NCBI RefSeq assembly: GCF_901709675.1
Contig: NC_051095.1
Coordinates: 11,423,956 to 11,487,955, forward strand
Reading direction: 5' to 3'
DNA length: 64,000 bases
DNA from: Syngnathus acus
Lineage: Eukaryota > Chordata > Actinopteri > Syngnathiformes > Syngnathidae
Numbering within the stretch: position 1 is the stretch's first letter; every line of letters starts with the position of its first letter. The translations under genes and the position numbers were made by a program. Under the pieces are notes generated by a model that saw only the letters and a program-made list of their open reading frames with translations, was not told the DNA's origin and ran no database searches. Shown piece after piece: positions 27,268 through 40,829 of this stretch.

Positions 27268-27960
27268 AAGAAGCTGTACCACATGGCTCTGTACTTGGCC
27301 TCCTTCTATTTCCACTTTACATGCTCCATCTTGGCCAGTTTATCCAAAAAACAGGACTCAGATTTCATTCCATTGCTGACAACTACTCAGCTCTACATCA
27401 AAACACAGTCAACAATTTAGCTTTCTACTTCTTAGTCTTAAGCTGCTTAAGCTTGGGGCATTAAAAAAGCCCCTATGATGTTATTGGCTATAATTTAACA
27501 CTGACAATACAGATCTTGCACTTGCTACTGAGGAAGTTTGGTTCCATTTTTCCTGAGATCCTCAACACTCTTCCCCCCATTCTCGTAGCGCATCCAATAC
27601 AACTACGAGTCCACCGTCTTCCACTGCAAATATTATATATTTTTAGACTCTGGCTATCACTCACTGCCTTAATACTGTCTGGCTCTTCCAATTGCACTAC
27701 TGCAATGAAGTTCTGTCCGAAGTTCCCAGCAAAGCCTTGGACAAGCTCCAGTATTGTAGACTACAACCCTGCCAGGGCTCTCATTAACTCAAAACCATGG
27801 CAGCTCCCCAACCCTACACTCATGCACCTTTTCTGGCTTCCAGTCAAGTTCTGCATAATTTATACACTTGTCCTATTTAACCACAAATCACTCCATGATT
27901 TGGACCCACCCTATGCAATTGACCTACACTATCCCTTCTGGGATGCGACCGTCTTCTGAC
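27268..27960 (+). pseudogene. decayed L2-type LINE reverse transcriptase, C-terminal part
   Basis: On the + strand, 27270-27330 translates to EAVPHGSVLGLLLFPLYML, the reverse-transcriptase motif normally GVPQGSVLGPLLF-LYML. At 27362-27400 FHSIADNYSAL replaces the catalytic YADD region, so the second aspartate is lost. After frame changes, 27680-27780 resembles the DYCN...LDKLQ segment. Finally 27829-27915 gives LFWLPVKFCIIYTLVLFNHK and then SLHDLDPPY, the conserved C-terminal block of L2 elements. Several frameshifts make it non-functional. It is antisense to the host gene. Confidence 0.8.
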
Positions 27961-28054
27961 TCTTGCCTGATTCACTAATGTTTCTTTCAGCAATGTCATA
28001 CAGGTGCTGATATAGGGCATCTAGAGGATATTATAAGAATCTATTGATGCATGA

Positions 28055-28120
28055 GGGAAATAACTGGTATGCAGCATACCTGTTATTTCCCACACCCATA
28101 CCAGTTATTTCCCACACCCC
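28055..28120. repeat. 22-bp direct duplication with an upstream inverted copy
   Basis: CATACCTGTTATTTCCCACA (28075) and CATACCAGTTATTTCCCACA (28097) are adjacent direct copies. GGGAAATAACTGGTATG at 28055-28071 is the exact reverse complement of 28097-28113 and matches the nearer copy with one mismatch. Two alternative 17-bp stems are possible, one with a 3-nt loop. Confidence 0.9.
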
Positions 28121-29401
28121 TTATAAACTGTATCAAACCAGTAGCTTATCCTTTCCCGGAAAAGGCAATTCCATAGGAAAGGAAATAAAACAGACATGTA
28201 ACTGGGCCTGTAATGAAGAAAGACTTCTTTCTAATTGTAGCCGGCCTTGTGGGGTGTCCTCAAAAAACAAATTGAATCTTTCCTTTCAAACCCCATCACA
28301 AGAGCACATCAGGATCCAAAGGACACCATGGTATGATACCTGAATGTGCGAGAACCATCCCCTGGGCAGACTACTCCAAATGTCACTGCCATGTTTTATG
28401 TGGTTGAACAGACAGTAGCACAGCCAGCATGCGAATACACAAACACCCTCAGACTATTTGTTCTCCCACTCTCTTGAACGCTTTCTCCTCGCTTCACAGG
28501 CCAAATCCAGGGCGAGATGGACTGTTTACGCTTGTTCAACCTTTCTCCTTCCTGGACAATCTAATAACATCACGCTGCCGTGATGCAGTGAGGTCGCCAC
28601 TGGTCCAAGGTCACTGCCTCCTGGATTCAAAGTTAAGGAGGTGTGGGAGTAGGGCGAGCAGTAATCACATGAAATGAGATCCGATCAAAGGTGCAAAAGC
28701 ACCGCTTGATGCAGTTGTAATTGAAAATGACAAGGTATGTGCCTTTTTTTAAAATGCTGTAAATGCACTGCTAATTATTAGCTACTGGGGAAAAGTTTTG
28801 CTTTTTCATGGAGCGGCTGGTGCTCATGATGAGATCTGTGCTGACACGGACAAAAAAAAGTGGAGGAAAAGCCACCTAAACAGTTTGGAGATGATGAATT
28901 TAATGCTTATCAAGTCCGATGTTATCGGTGGGCAAGTGTGATTTGAAAAGAGTGTTCTTCGAGGATACAGTGTGAGCCTTTGAAGCGATCATCTCAGTCA
29001 TTTCTGCAGGACAAGTCATAGGCTAATTGTTAAGAATTGAGTTATTGAGCTCTTTGTCCTTCCTCAGCTCCGGAAGGACGAGCCAGCAGCACAAATGATT
29101 TGCAAACACCATTTGAATTCCACGGGAGTGTTCCCCGTCTTACGCCAGCCATAATATTGTTCTAATAATTACAGCTCACAGGCCATCAAATATCATGCCG
29201 GTCTGTTTAATTGATTCAGACAGGGCAAAAAGTATGAAAAAACGCCAATCTGCAATGTTGCCATTTACAATCAGCATAGCTCCATTTTGCATCATTTTAA
29301 TGATGGGAAATTGTTCAAGGCCAAAGTGTTTTGCATTGATATTGCAGGATGCATGATTGAACTTCTCAAGTTTATATGCTAACCACTGGCACTTGCTGTT
29401 G

Positions 29402-29426
29402 AATAAATAAATAAATAAATAAATAA
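29402..29426 (+). repeat. (AATA)n microsatellite
   Basis: Six AATA units, about 200 bp before the TIR element at 29627. Confidence 0.9.
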
Positions 29427-29626
29427 GATCTGGGTGACTTTCAAAATGGCCTGGATGTTGTTTCTAAAGGCGTTACCGGTTTTAAAATGTAAAATATGTC
29501 ACCAGTAACTATAAGATGGCCCTACGTGATCTTACTGATCTTTTGGGGGATACTCGGTCAGGAGAATCTTCAGAGCCATCTAGTAATTGATCTTTTGCAG
29601 ACGTTGGTCAGCGAGGACATGCTATA

Positions 29627-30901
29627 CCGTAATTTTCGGACTATAAGTCGCGTTTTTTTTCATAGTTTGGGTGGGGGGGCGACTTATAATAAGGAGCGAC
29701 TTATATGTGTTTTTTTTCAAAAATATTCGAGAAAAAAAAAAAAGTGAAACCGCGATAAATGAACCGCGATGTAGCAAGGGATTACTGTAATTTGAATTTC
29801 AAGTGACGTCAGCAGTGCGACGCGGCGTGGCGCGGCGGTTGTTTACAAAAAGGACAAAGATTGATCACGGGATGACGAAGATGACGAAGGGCCCCACGTA
29901 CTACCGGCATCATTAGCGGCTTTGTTTCTAAGTGACACGGAGGACGAAGAGTTTGAAGGATTTAAGGATTTGGAGTGACACAGAAGGTTTGAAAAACTAT
30001 TATGGCTTTTACCCACGCCCGGTCCTACTCTACGGAGCTCTCTTTCACCTCCGTGGATTGAAGTCGGGGGCCGGCGCTCGGCCGGGTGGCTGTCCAGGGA
30101 CGGTGGATGGGGCTCGGACATGGCTTTTATGCATGCCTGGTCCTACTCTACGGAGCTCTCTTTCACCTCCGTGGATGGAAGTCGAGGGCCGGCGCTCGGC
30201 CGGGTGGCTGTCCGGGGACGGTGGATGGGGCTCGGTCATGGCTTTTACGCACGCCCGGTCCTATTCTATGGATCTCTCTTCCACCTCCGTGGCTGGAAGT
30301 CCACGCCGCCACACGCCTGGAAGTTTGTTTTGTTAAATAAAGAGCCGTTTACCAAACCCACGTCTTTCCTTGTACTTTGTTAACGCTACAATCTAGTTAT
30401 ATACTAGATCTGTGGAATAACAACGAGGCTGACGTCAGGGCTCACGCGCGGCGTTGTTGACAATGGACGAGGAATTTGATCGATGGATTTAATGATTTAG
30501 AGTGCACAGATGGTTTGATAATATTATTGCTTATATAATAGTTATTTGATTTCTAATTTATATATCGTTATATGGGCCTGTGGAATATTCTGAAGTGCAA
30601 GCGCCGTCAGCGGCGCGCACCCATTGTTGACAAACGACGATCGATGGATTTAATGAATTGGAGTGACACAGATGGTTTTATAAACGTGTTATATATGTAA
30701 TAGTTTTTTTTTAAATAACTCTGAATGTTACGTCAGGGCCGTTCTCAGCTCTTCGTTTGTGTTTATGTCACGTTAGGATACCTATCGTTTAGCCTGTTGT
30801 TGCACGTTCATGACTGTTCTTGGTGTTGGATTTTGTCGAATAAATTGCCCCCCAAAATGCGACTTATATATGTTTTTTTTCACTTTTTTGGGCATTTTAT
30901 G
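29627..30901 (+). mobile_element. long TIR element of the CCGTAATTTTCGG family, right end missing
   Basis: The left terminus CCGTAATTTTCGGACTATAA is identical over its first 20 bases to the 40.4-kb copy. The last 60 bases (GCGACTTATATATG, then a T run, CACTTTTTTGGGCATTTTAT) match the interior of that copy, but the terminal inverted repeat that should follow is absent, so the right end is truncated near 30901. Between them lie over 1 kb of extra sequence: a GC-rich 118-bp tandem repeat (30004-30304), AATAAA strings, and three or four diverged copies of a segment containing GGATTTAA-GA-TTGGAGTG near 29962, 30482 and 30646. Short frames across it do not look like transposase. Confidence 0.78.
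30004..30304 (+). repeat. GC-rich tandem repeat, 118-bp period, about 2.5 copies
   Basis: Units start with GGCTTTTA at 30004, 30122 and 30240, exactly 118 bp apart, and include CGGTCCTACTCTACGGAGCT, CACCTCCGTGG and GGCCGGGTGGCTGTCC. The first two units are nearly identical and the third stops after about 62 bp. All three frames stay open over much of it because of the composition and period, which explains apparent repetitive proteins here. Confidence 0.9.
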
Positions 30902-33900
30902 TTACTATTCAGATAATCTCCATGGTCATCAATCTACAATGCGCTAGGCTGTTCACCCATCTACAACAATTGTGTGATGAGAACATAGCAATTTAGACCA
31001 AAATTGGTCGGGTAATTGTTTTTAGCAGGACTAGAAAGGCAAAAAATAACTACAATCTGTAAAGTGTCAAGAGAAATCCATCAAGGTAATTCTTTTTTTC
31101 AAAAAATGAATAGTTGTGGAGTATTTGTCTAACCATCTGTTTGTTAGCAGGCAACTTCCTTGTTAATGTAGGATGACGAATAGGCGGATGGTGTCCTCAT
31201 GATTCTGTGGGTGGATGCTAGAATGACTCAACGGGTGAAAATATATTCATTTATTATCTGGATTTCACCAGATTTGTATGAATTTTTCTTGGACCGTGCA
31301 AGACCGTCCCACAGTTTTGGGTGTAATGATGTAAATGTTGCTCAGATAGGTCAGAAATGAATGGAGGTCATAAAAGTGTCACCAGCATGTAGCATCATGG
31401 TGACAGCAACATGCTGTTTTTGGATGCTGGTTGATTTTCCTTATTTGGAACTAGGGCTTTAATCATGGTGCGGCACTTAAAAACAGTTCCGAATACCAGT
31501 CAATGTTGGTGTTAACTCCCCCTTTCGGGATGCTCAACCATCCATCCGAAAGTACAGCTTTAACGGAAGATAATTATCTTTTTGAATTACCCAGCCATAT
31601 TCCTAATTCCATGACTTCATGTTCTGCTCTGAATGGGGCTGTGTACAAGAGGTGTGGTGTAACACGTAAAGAGCTATTCAATCAACAAATTGTATTTTAG
31701 ATGACAGATTTTGAAATGTGTTAGAAGGGGTTTGCACTGAGTTGTGTTTTTTTGTGTGTAATGCACAAAGCTAGGGTATAAAACTGTGCTGAAAGTCATA
31801 TTGTACGGCCAGTAGAAGTAACTGCCGGGGTGATGCATTGGCTGCATAATACAATCAGACAATTTGCTCGGAATCATTTTGACATTGTGTTTCAAATGGA
31901 GTGGTTGACAGAGGAGAAGTAGGGTGTCAACTGCCTGTTTGCCTTTTGCTGCAGCGCCGAACCAATCACAGCCCATCAAGAGAGACACACAGGATTACTT
32001 TTTGACAGAGACTGCTGACTGGGCACACAGCAGCATGGGGTTGAGCAAAGGCAAGCAGCAGAGGCGGATGATAATGAATATAGTTGCGATAAAGATGTAA
32101 TTGATTTGGGATAGAATGAAAACACATCAGTATTGTAATCATAAGGAAGGTATGAGCAATGCGGATTGACTGACTCTAAAAAAAGAGAAGAGCCGTAATT
32201 GCGTTGAACTTTACCAAATTGCCTTAACCCAAAGTGCATTACCAGGGAATTTCACATAGCTCTTAGTCTTTTCATTCTGCATCTTTTTGCACTCTGAGCA
32301 CAATAGAGTACTTACAAAAAGGATCCTACTATCTTGTTCTTTAATATATGTGTTTTTACTATAGTCATTGTATCTGTGATGTTACAAGAGAAGTGCCATT
32401 TTTTAAACTCGACTTTTTTGAGATGCCATGGCTTCGTATCATCATTACTGGATTTCATGCTTGCCTCTGATGTTGCGGCAGCTAAAGTGCTTTAATTGCT
32501 GAGTGCAAATGTGCTAACTCTCCCTGCATCCCTCCTTGATGTTCCTCATCCTCTGTATACAATATACCCAGAAGACAGCATGAATAATAAAGACTTCAAA
32601 TGACAAGCACGCAGCAGGGTTAATGATAAAGGTCAACTTGCCAGCATGCAGCCACTGAGTGTAAAGGACAAGTGGCATGGGGTCACAACTCACATGGGCA
32701 CTTGGCCAATATATGAGCCAGATGCGAGTTGTTGTTTTGCAACGACTGTTCCAAAACCAAGAGTGTCACTGCTCTTAACAGATGACAGCTTTGACTTAGC
32801 ACTAACAGCATTTAATACATTTAGATGTGGGGAAATAAAGTGCGGGTAGGTAAAAATGAAAACCAAAAATGTGTGAAGTGTTGCAGCTATACGCTTGCAT
32901 GCACACAATGCGGGAGAGAAACAAGTACTATTGGAAAGAAATCAGCGAGAGAGACAGACAGCACTCCAGAGGCCCAGCATCACTTTGACAGGCAGTTCCT
33001 CTGAGAGAATGTCAGGCAGCACCTGAAGCCACGTAGCTCCAACAAGACATTCAAGATTTATCAACACATTTCACCACTATTTTTCAAGAGAAACCGCCGC
33101 TCAGCTGCACCTGACGCCCCCATAATATGTACAAGAATCCCTTCAACTATTTTTTTGCTATTGGAACATTGCATTTTTCTTCTTCAATAAAGTAATCTCA
33201 ATTAAGACAGACTGCTGATTAAGTCTCTTCTTTCCACTTAAAAAAATTCTGAACAGAATGGGCACTAAAAAAAAAAGCAAAACCCAATATAATGAGCTCT
33301 GAATTATTCTTCATTCCTATCTTTCTTTTTTACCGTTCAATTAAATCCAAAGACTCACCATTATAACGTGTGCATTTTATGTCCTTTCTTCTTCTAATAC
33401 AAATTCATTCCATCAAGTGTATAGACACAGCAGCCACAAATTAAGCACAACCGGCACTCTATTGAGATCAAAACAAAAGCTGTTTTTAAGAGACTGTTAT
33501 CATTCACAGCATATTTTGGTCACCGCTCGTTGTTCACAAATAACTGCAACAACAAAAACAATAAACCAATAATGGAGCCCAGCATGATCTTTGGGGGTTA
33601 TTTTAAATGTATTTATTTTGGTATTGCTATATAAGCGTTGCTACAGAACAAGGATGGTCAGTTGTTTGATAATTGTTGCCTCTTTTACTTTATTACGCAT
33701 TATTTGGTGACCCTTTTCCATGATGTACTCCCAAATACTCTGAATTAATAAAAAGTAAAACTAATACTAAAACTAAAAAAATACTCAACTCTAAAATTTT
33801 TGGAAAAACCCCCAACGAAAACTAAAAAAAAAAAAAAAATTGCATTAAAAATTAACTTAAAGTAACTGACAAAGGTGAATACAGCTACAATGTCTCACGT

Positions 33901-34313
33901 TTTCCAACCAGAACCAAAAAGTAACCTTACATCCAACAGTCCACAAATGTTAGCACGCTGTTTTCAATTTGAATTGAAGGACACCATTTCTTCCTTATGC
34001 TGTTTGAAAATGATGGAAACCTCCCCCCCAAAAAATATGGTTTTGAGTGAAAAGTTCAACCTTGGAGAAACTCTGCACTCTGTATAGACGCTATTTCTGC
34101 AATTGTTGTTTTGTAAAATGCTGCTGCTATAACTTTTTAGGAACGAACCAAAGCCATTAAAAAACATATTTAATCCTCTGTTGAACGACATAAATGAAAT
34201 TACTGATATTTGCTAAAAAACTGCGGCAGCATGAGAGCAAAACCGAAATGTCATTTTTGGGCAATTAGGGGGATTATTCATTTGACTAAAGGTGTTGCCC
34301 TTCATGCACTTGC

Positions 34314-34465
<152 letters not shown>

Positions 34466-37400
34466 AATAACAAAGCTTGAGTTGACTCTGACTCTCCATG
34501 CATGAGATGATGGCATTTTAATTTGTTTTCAGGTTATTTGCAGGCAAACCATGACATTCTCTCTAAATATGTAATTTTCAAATGAATTGTTAGATATCAA
34601 CCATCTGCACGACTTCCTTTCTCTAAGCTGCTTTGTCCTACTGTAATCTTATTTCCTTCCCTGCTCCTGATGCAAAACTTTATTCTGTTGTTGTCCTATA
34701 CCCGAAATCAAAACAAACACAATACAGAGGAAGAGCGAAATGGAGAAATATTCATCCTAAGCATGTTCTTGCATCATGTGGAAGCAAAGAGTTTGAGTCT
34801 TGCTTTCCTCCTTTGTCTAGAACACTAACGGAATCTCTTTGACCTCTTTAACTATTACTTGCATGGTAGCCGTACCTGTACAGCCCAGTCATGCTAATCA
34901 GATATCCAATTTAGAAGCATAGGAAACTGCATCAGGTATATGCAGAATTTAAAACACGGTAACAAACAACAATAAAGGAGAATGTGTGTTATGAATTTGT
35001 TGATCTATGTGTTATGAGCACTACAAACTACGAACTACAAAAAAATCCAGGTCCAGTAAAACAAAACAAAAAACTGCCACAATTTGGCTTTAGAAGCACT
35101 TGTGTTTAAAGCCAAACTGTGGCAGGATTTCTAATCTCTGGACTTGGATTTCACATTTCTGTCAGTGGAGTACTCTAGGTACCATAAAGAGGAAAATACA
35201 TATTGTGATTTGCTTCCAGCACAACATATCTGTAATTAAGGCTTTTACTCATCACCAACTCCAAGTGACACTGTCCTGCATTGTGCCAGATATTTAACTT
35301 CTGTGGGCTTGTTATAAAGGTGATTTGCATCACTGGCTTCGATGGTGTGCCTGCCGGTTATCTGAGGTTAAATGTCAACGGCACTCGTTGGACTATTTGG
35401 AGTCCTGCAGGGCCAAACAATTGGTTGTTACATCTCCTGGGGGGAGGAAGAAAGGACATCTTTGTCGATAAGTTGTGTCATAGACCTCCTCTGCTGAGAG
35501 AGGTTCTGTATTTTGATAGCCTCCTTTATTCCACCTTCAAGCCATTTAGATTTCTAGTCCATACTGTTTATTCCGCCATCTTCTTAAGACAGTCTCCTTT
35601 GACTTTTCGGTAAGTATAAAGTCTGAAGTGTTGCTGCCTTTCCTGCGATATACTAGCATGTATTTATTTCTTTTCAGTAGCTACCTATCATTGTTGACCA
35701 GAGCCCATTCATATACCCTAGAGCTAAACACAATATGCCTCCGTTCTCTTTCACATAAGGTACTTTTCTTTGTATGTGGCATAGACAAAAACCCGGAAAC
35801 TGACAGCAAGAATTCGCCAAGATGCAAACAAATTAATCAGTGCAGGGTAAAATGAATTTGCGAGAATATCAAGTAGTTCTCAAGTGAGACGTGAAGGCCA
35901 GCGGAAGAAAGCTTGATCTCACCCGCAGGTCATGGGTCCACTAAAACCAAAAACACACAGCGAAAAACATCCCAGAAAGTTTCAGGGTGAGTTCATGAGT
36001 AGTTTTCAATGAGGTCTGATCTAAGGCAACTTTCAAATGCAGAAAATGTGATGAGAATCACAATTTCCATTTCTTTTTCAATCTGGATTCAGAAAGTCAA
36101 GAGCAATCTTGGAGTTAAATGAGCTCAAGAATCTTCAGTATAAGTACCTGCTATTAACAGCAAGAGACAGAACTTGATTCCCCATGGGTAAAATGAGCCC
36201 AAAACAACAGCTCTTCCATGTACACTTGCCGGCTTCATATATGGTAAATATACTGACTTGAAAGGCAGATTTCTCACCTCCTGCCAATTTGAATAAAACC
36301 TCACTCCCACTCAAGAGGTGTGATTAAAAGCATTGTGCCCAGACATTCACACATTTTTCTCGGAACCTTTCTCCCTCCGACTGGTACAGCTGCACCCACT
36401 ATAACAGCACGCCACACACAGTTATTTGCCCTACTCGGCTGCGCTGCCCACTACAATCCATTATCCCAAAATGTCCACCTACGTTTGCAGAGCAATCTCC
36501 TTCACTGCCACCTCAAGTGCCACTCTTTGCCAACCACGCCCCCGGGGTCATTTCGGATCCAACCTACTTTTCTTCCTCCTCTGTCCACTTTCACTGCAGC
36601 AATTCAACATCTTGCTCGTCATCGCTTTTATTCCCGTCCCCCACCTGCCTATCTACAACATTGCTTAGCGGTAAGGAGTGCTTCCCGCACATGAAGACGG
36701 CTAACCTTGATGGTCAGCTTTGGCAGCTGATGATTAATGCCATATAACACAAGACACAAGTGCATCTAGACATGATAGACACATCCCAAAAGCTGTACAA
36801 ACTCTTCCAGACTTTCAATTCTTCAACTCTACCGAGTCTCAAAAGCATCAAGAGCTGTTTCCTCTGAAAATGTTTTGCAATTATTCAGGGCTCGGACGAA
36901 TTATTGATATTGTCTTCATAACGCTACTAGTCAATGTTTTGAAGTCCACCTACACATTTTTTTGTTTTTATTATTTTTTGTTGTCTTTAGTCTGTCTGTA
37001 CTGTTTGTGATTTTAAAAACAGCAAGGTTGTAAAGTTAAAAAAAATCCAGCAACATGCATTGATGACTGTTGTTTTCTTCACATACACATAATCTGACAT
37101 ATCGAAAACTGATGGATGCATTTACCTATTAGCTATTGTTGGCAAAAGAAAAATGCTTCTAACTTCCTCAGTGATTCCCTTCATGTACTCACTTGACAAC
37201 TGCGGTGAAGATAAAATCCTCATCGACAGAAACCTCAAGAAGCCTCAGTGTAGCCATCTGCCAATACCAATAACATGCTGACACTACTTCTAGTCTTAAT
37301 AATAATAATAATCATTGTCATAGTGTTTTGCAAACGCCCCTCCACAGAGATGATGCAAAAGATGTTAGAGACACTTACTAACAGGATATGAAGGTGAACA

Positions 37401-38111
37401 GATGGAGAGGAGGAGCGATATTTTGCATCATGGGAAATCCGCCAGAAGTCTAGGCCTATAACAGCATAATTAAGGGCTAATTCAGAACAAGCCAAAGTCA
37501 ACCCTGGCTATAAGCTTTATTAAAATGTAACTAACCAATTAGTTTCATTAGGCTTCATATGTAGATATACTTTGGTATCTTCTATAACAAGTGGAGTTTT
37601 AGTATATACTGTTTTATAACGGGCTTTATTTTGTCATCCTGGTACTAACCATTGATAAGCCAAAATGTGAACTGTGTACTGTTCACAGACAAGCGATTGT
37701 AATTTTTAAACATTAAATGCGCAAGATTTCCTATACAGCAATGACTGCAAAGTTTTTATTCTTGCAATGCAATGAAATCTACATTATTTAGTCCAGTAAG
37801 TGTAATTAACTAATTAATTCATGATGACACTATGTGTTTGTTGACGTGAAAAGCAGCACTGTGATGTTATAAGACTGCCTGTATGCAGTGACAAAGTGAC
37901 AATAGAATCTTGGTGCTTTTGACCCTTGAAATAGCTTGTGTTCAAGCTCATATTATTGTCTGATAACTGCTAGACAACGCAGACACAATCATTGGGTCAC
38001 ACAGGCATTGCACAGGAAGCAAAAATTACTCAGTCTCTCTGGTAGACTGACAACAACAAAAATGTTAAAGGGTTTGAGGTCAGTGTTTCTTTTCAGGTTC
38101 TTTATCAACAA

Positions 38112-38236
38112 AGTCATCCAAACATGCCTTTATTGCTATGTGTACTGGGGCACTGGGGCATTTTCGAAAAGAACAAAAGCTTTTTCCATACTGTTCCAAC
38201 AAAGTTGGAAGCATACAATTGTTTGCAAATGTCTAA
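38112..38236 (+). repeat. copy of an unnamed dispersed repeat
   Basis: Aligns with 43361-43470 in this window: TCATCCAAACATGCC, GTACTGGGGCACTGG, AAAAGAACAAAAGCTTTTTC, then CTGTTCCAACAAAGTTGGAA and GCATACAATTGTTTGCAAAT. I recognise the block order as a widespread fish repeat of uncertain class. No termini were seen. Confidence 0.6.
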
Positions 38237-40382
38237 GATGAGTAATTAAGATAGGAGGAACGAAAGGGTCTAGTGCAACTTCTGATCAAGAAATTAATTG
38301 ATTCAGATATGCGTCTCGATACTTTGATATGTGGAGTGTATCTTAAGGAGACATTGTATGTAAGATTTTGATCTGTAGTTGAATCTAGAGTGAAAGGGGT
38401 CTAATTAAAGGTACTTTGCAGGATTGCACTTTTCAGCTTGACAGTACGGCTATATTGATCATGTCCGCTAAATAAGTGCTTACCGCAGTTCGCCTTCTAA
38501 CACATTAACAGCGCCCTCGAACAGAGCACCTCCAGATGATCAATAATGTCAATCACGGATGATTTGAAAGGTGTAAGTGTTGGCGTCTGTTGGATACAAC
38601 TGTTACTTGTACATGTTTTGCCTTGAGGAAGAAAAAGAAGCAGCAGCGACTTTGTATTCTTTGTCGAGTAACAGGGTCCTTAAGGACAAATGCAGTCAGA
38701 AAAGAAATGTGCTGCCATTAGGAAGCCCACACTCCCCACCAGAGCAAGTACAAAGGGAAACAAAGCATTCAGGCAAAGAATGACCACAAAAAGATCTTTC
38801 AGGCGCCACAAAGATGCTCCAGCATAGACGTGTCTTACAGAAAGTCTTGGGGGAAAAGAAAAATTGGAAAAAATCTTACCGATGGCATCGTTCACCAGTG
38901 ACACACCACACAATATTTTAAAAGCTGTCTTAGAAAATAAATTGATGGTTTAAAAAAAGGAAAATGTTGGGGGTAAATTCCCTGTTTATGTACTTTATAC
39001 TACATTAGCTCATTGCCAGTGACAAAGTCTTGTCAATTTTACTTTTCAAGTGTTAAGAAGCACCTTAAGTCAGCCACCTTTCACCAGTATTCAGCAGTTA
39101 CCACTGCAAAAAGTCATGCAATCATTATGTCATATGGGGACGTGGGAAGCAATAACACATTGAAGGTTGAGGGAACACTCGTTTAATGCCTTGCAACAAA
39201 AGGTCATTTCACAATAGTACAATAAAACCTGTCACAAAGTGCAAAATGTGGCTGGTGATGCAAAAGACTCTGCTGGTATAAAAACGATTTTGAAATTGAA
39301 TGTCAGAAGTGCAGAAAAAAAAGATAGAAAAAAAAAACAAAGCCGATTGATGCTAATGTGTACAGTATGACTTGCCTATTGTGTCTGATGCTCAAACACA
39401 ATTAAGGACAACTTTGAGAATGACGAATAATTAGCGATGACTCCATGATTAGTATCACGTCAGAATGGGAGAGAGTGAGAATGAAATGCTCATTCGCATA
39501 ATGAAAGTTTGTCTATGGCATACATTTGAAACAACTGCAAAAATATAAATAATTAAATAATTAAAAAAGACTCAGAGCTGTTATTATTCCCCTGAAAGTA
39601 CATTGCTGTTCCATCTGTGTATTTTATATTAGCAAACAGCATCTCCGGTTTCCCAAAAAAATCTAGCGGACAAACTGATCAGAGGAAAGCATTTGTTGGG
39701 CTTTTGAGATGCAAAGCATTTCAGCAAAGGTACGGCAATAGCTTGTTAGTGGGGAAAAAAACAATTGTGTATTGATTTCTGTATGTTCCACTACTCTAAA
39801 ATGTCAAGTTCTAAAAAAACAATGTCCTCTGTGCCTCGTTTGCTTTATAATGAGGAAAGTGTGTGCAGTTTCATTAACAATACATTAGCCATCTGGGTCA
39901 AAATTTAAGAATTACGCGTTATTGGATGTTGGATTTTTGTCAAACAAAAAATCTTACAACACTCAATCAACAGCAGGTTGTCACAAAAAGGAAAACAATC
40001 GCTCAAGAACAACAAAACCAAAACAAAACTTTCCACTGCATGATATCTATTTGGTCTATTTGCAATCAACATGAAACCACTGCTGTTCACCCATTATTGA
40101 AGTGACACAGAAACAAACAACAATAACAAGGGAAGATTAGGGGCTCATCTACTTCCTGACGGGTGGCTGTTGGCCATGTTAAGGACTGTAATTTTAATCG
40201 ATAGTAGACCGAGCGCAGTAAGAAAGGGCGCTAAACCAAAGTGGAGACTGTGGGGTAGTACGCTGCAGTGTTCAGAGCTAATGTGGTTATTTTTGTCATT
40301 CGAGCTGTGTATAGCCTCAAATGTTACAATTTAGCGGTGGTATCATATCTGCAGTTTACTACAATATTATAGTTTTATAGTA

Positions 40383-40550
40383 CCGTAATTTTCGGACTAT
40401 AAGTCGCGGTTTTTTTCATAGTTTGGGCGGGGGGGCGACTTATACTCAGGAGCGATTTATATACATATATATGTTTTTTTTCACTTTTTTGGGCATTTTA
40501 TGGCTGGTGCGACTTATACTCCGGTGCGACTTATAGTCCGAAAATTACGG
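40383..40550. mobile_element. short TA-flanked TIR element, 168 bp
   Basis: The left end CCGTAATTTTCGGACTATAA and the right end TTATAGTCCGAAAATTACGG are perfect inverted repeats of about 25 bp, continuing into GTCGC/GCGAC. Each end abuts TA (40381-40382 and 40551-40552), consistent with a TA target duplication. The interior has several GCGACTTATA repeats and a G-run. It is far too short to encode a transposase. Confidence 0.9.
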
Positions 40551-40829
40551 TACATGCTTCGGGAGAAATGAAAAGAACAGTATGTAATTAGGATACAAGC
40601 TAACTGTAACTAGTTACAAAAGACGATAATGTAATCATGCTATTGGTACATTGAGTAAATATAGGGAATATTCAACAGGATTCCATTTTGAATGTAGAGC
40701 GGTGGTCAATCAAAACAGTAAAAATTTGCATTTCATCCTAAGCGTCTCCTTTCATCTCCATACATCGCTCTCCTGCTTCTGAGGCAGTTTCTGAGGTGGC
40801 CTCCAACTGGTCATGACTCAACCAGCGAT

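Noticed and set aside
29932-30383. Overlapping frames with a repeated protein pattern
   Set aside because: The repeat comes from the 118-bp tandem DNA unit, whose length is not a multiple of three. Similar text appears in all frames, so it is not a protein repeat under selection.
31340-31480. Possible Tc1 transposase fragment (AGCATCATGGTGACAGCAAC then ATGCTGTTTTTGG)
   Set aside because: Only vaguely like the Tc1 GGCAGCATCATGCTGTGGGG region. The alignment needs several gaps and no other motif is nearby.
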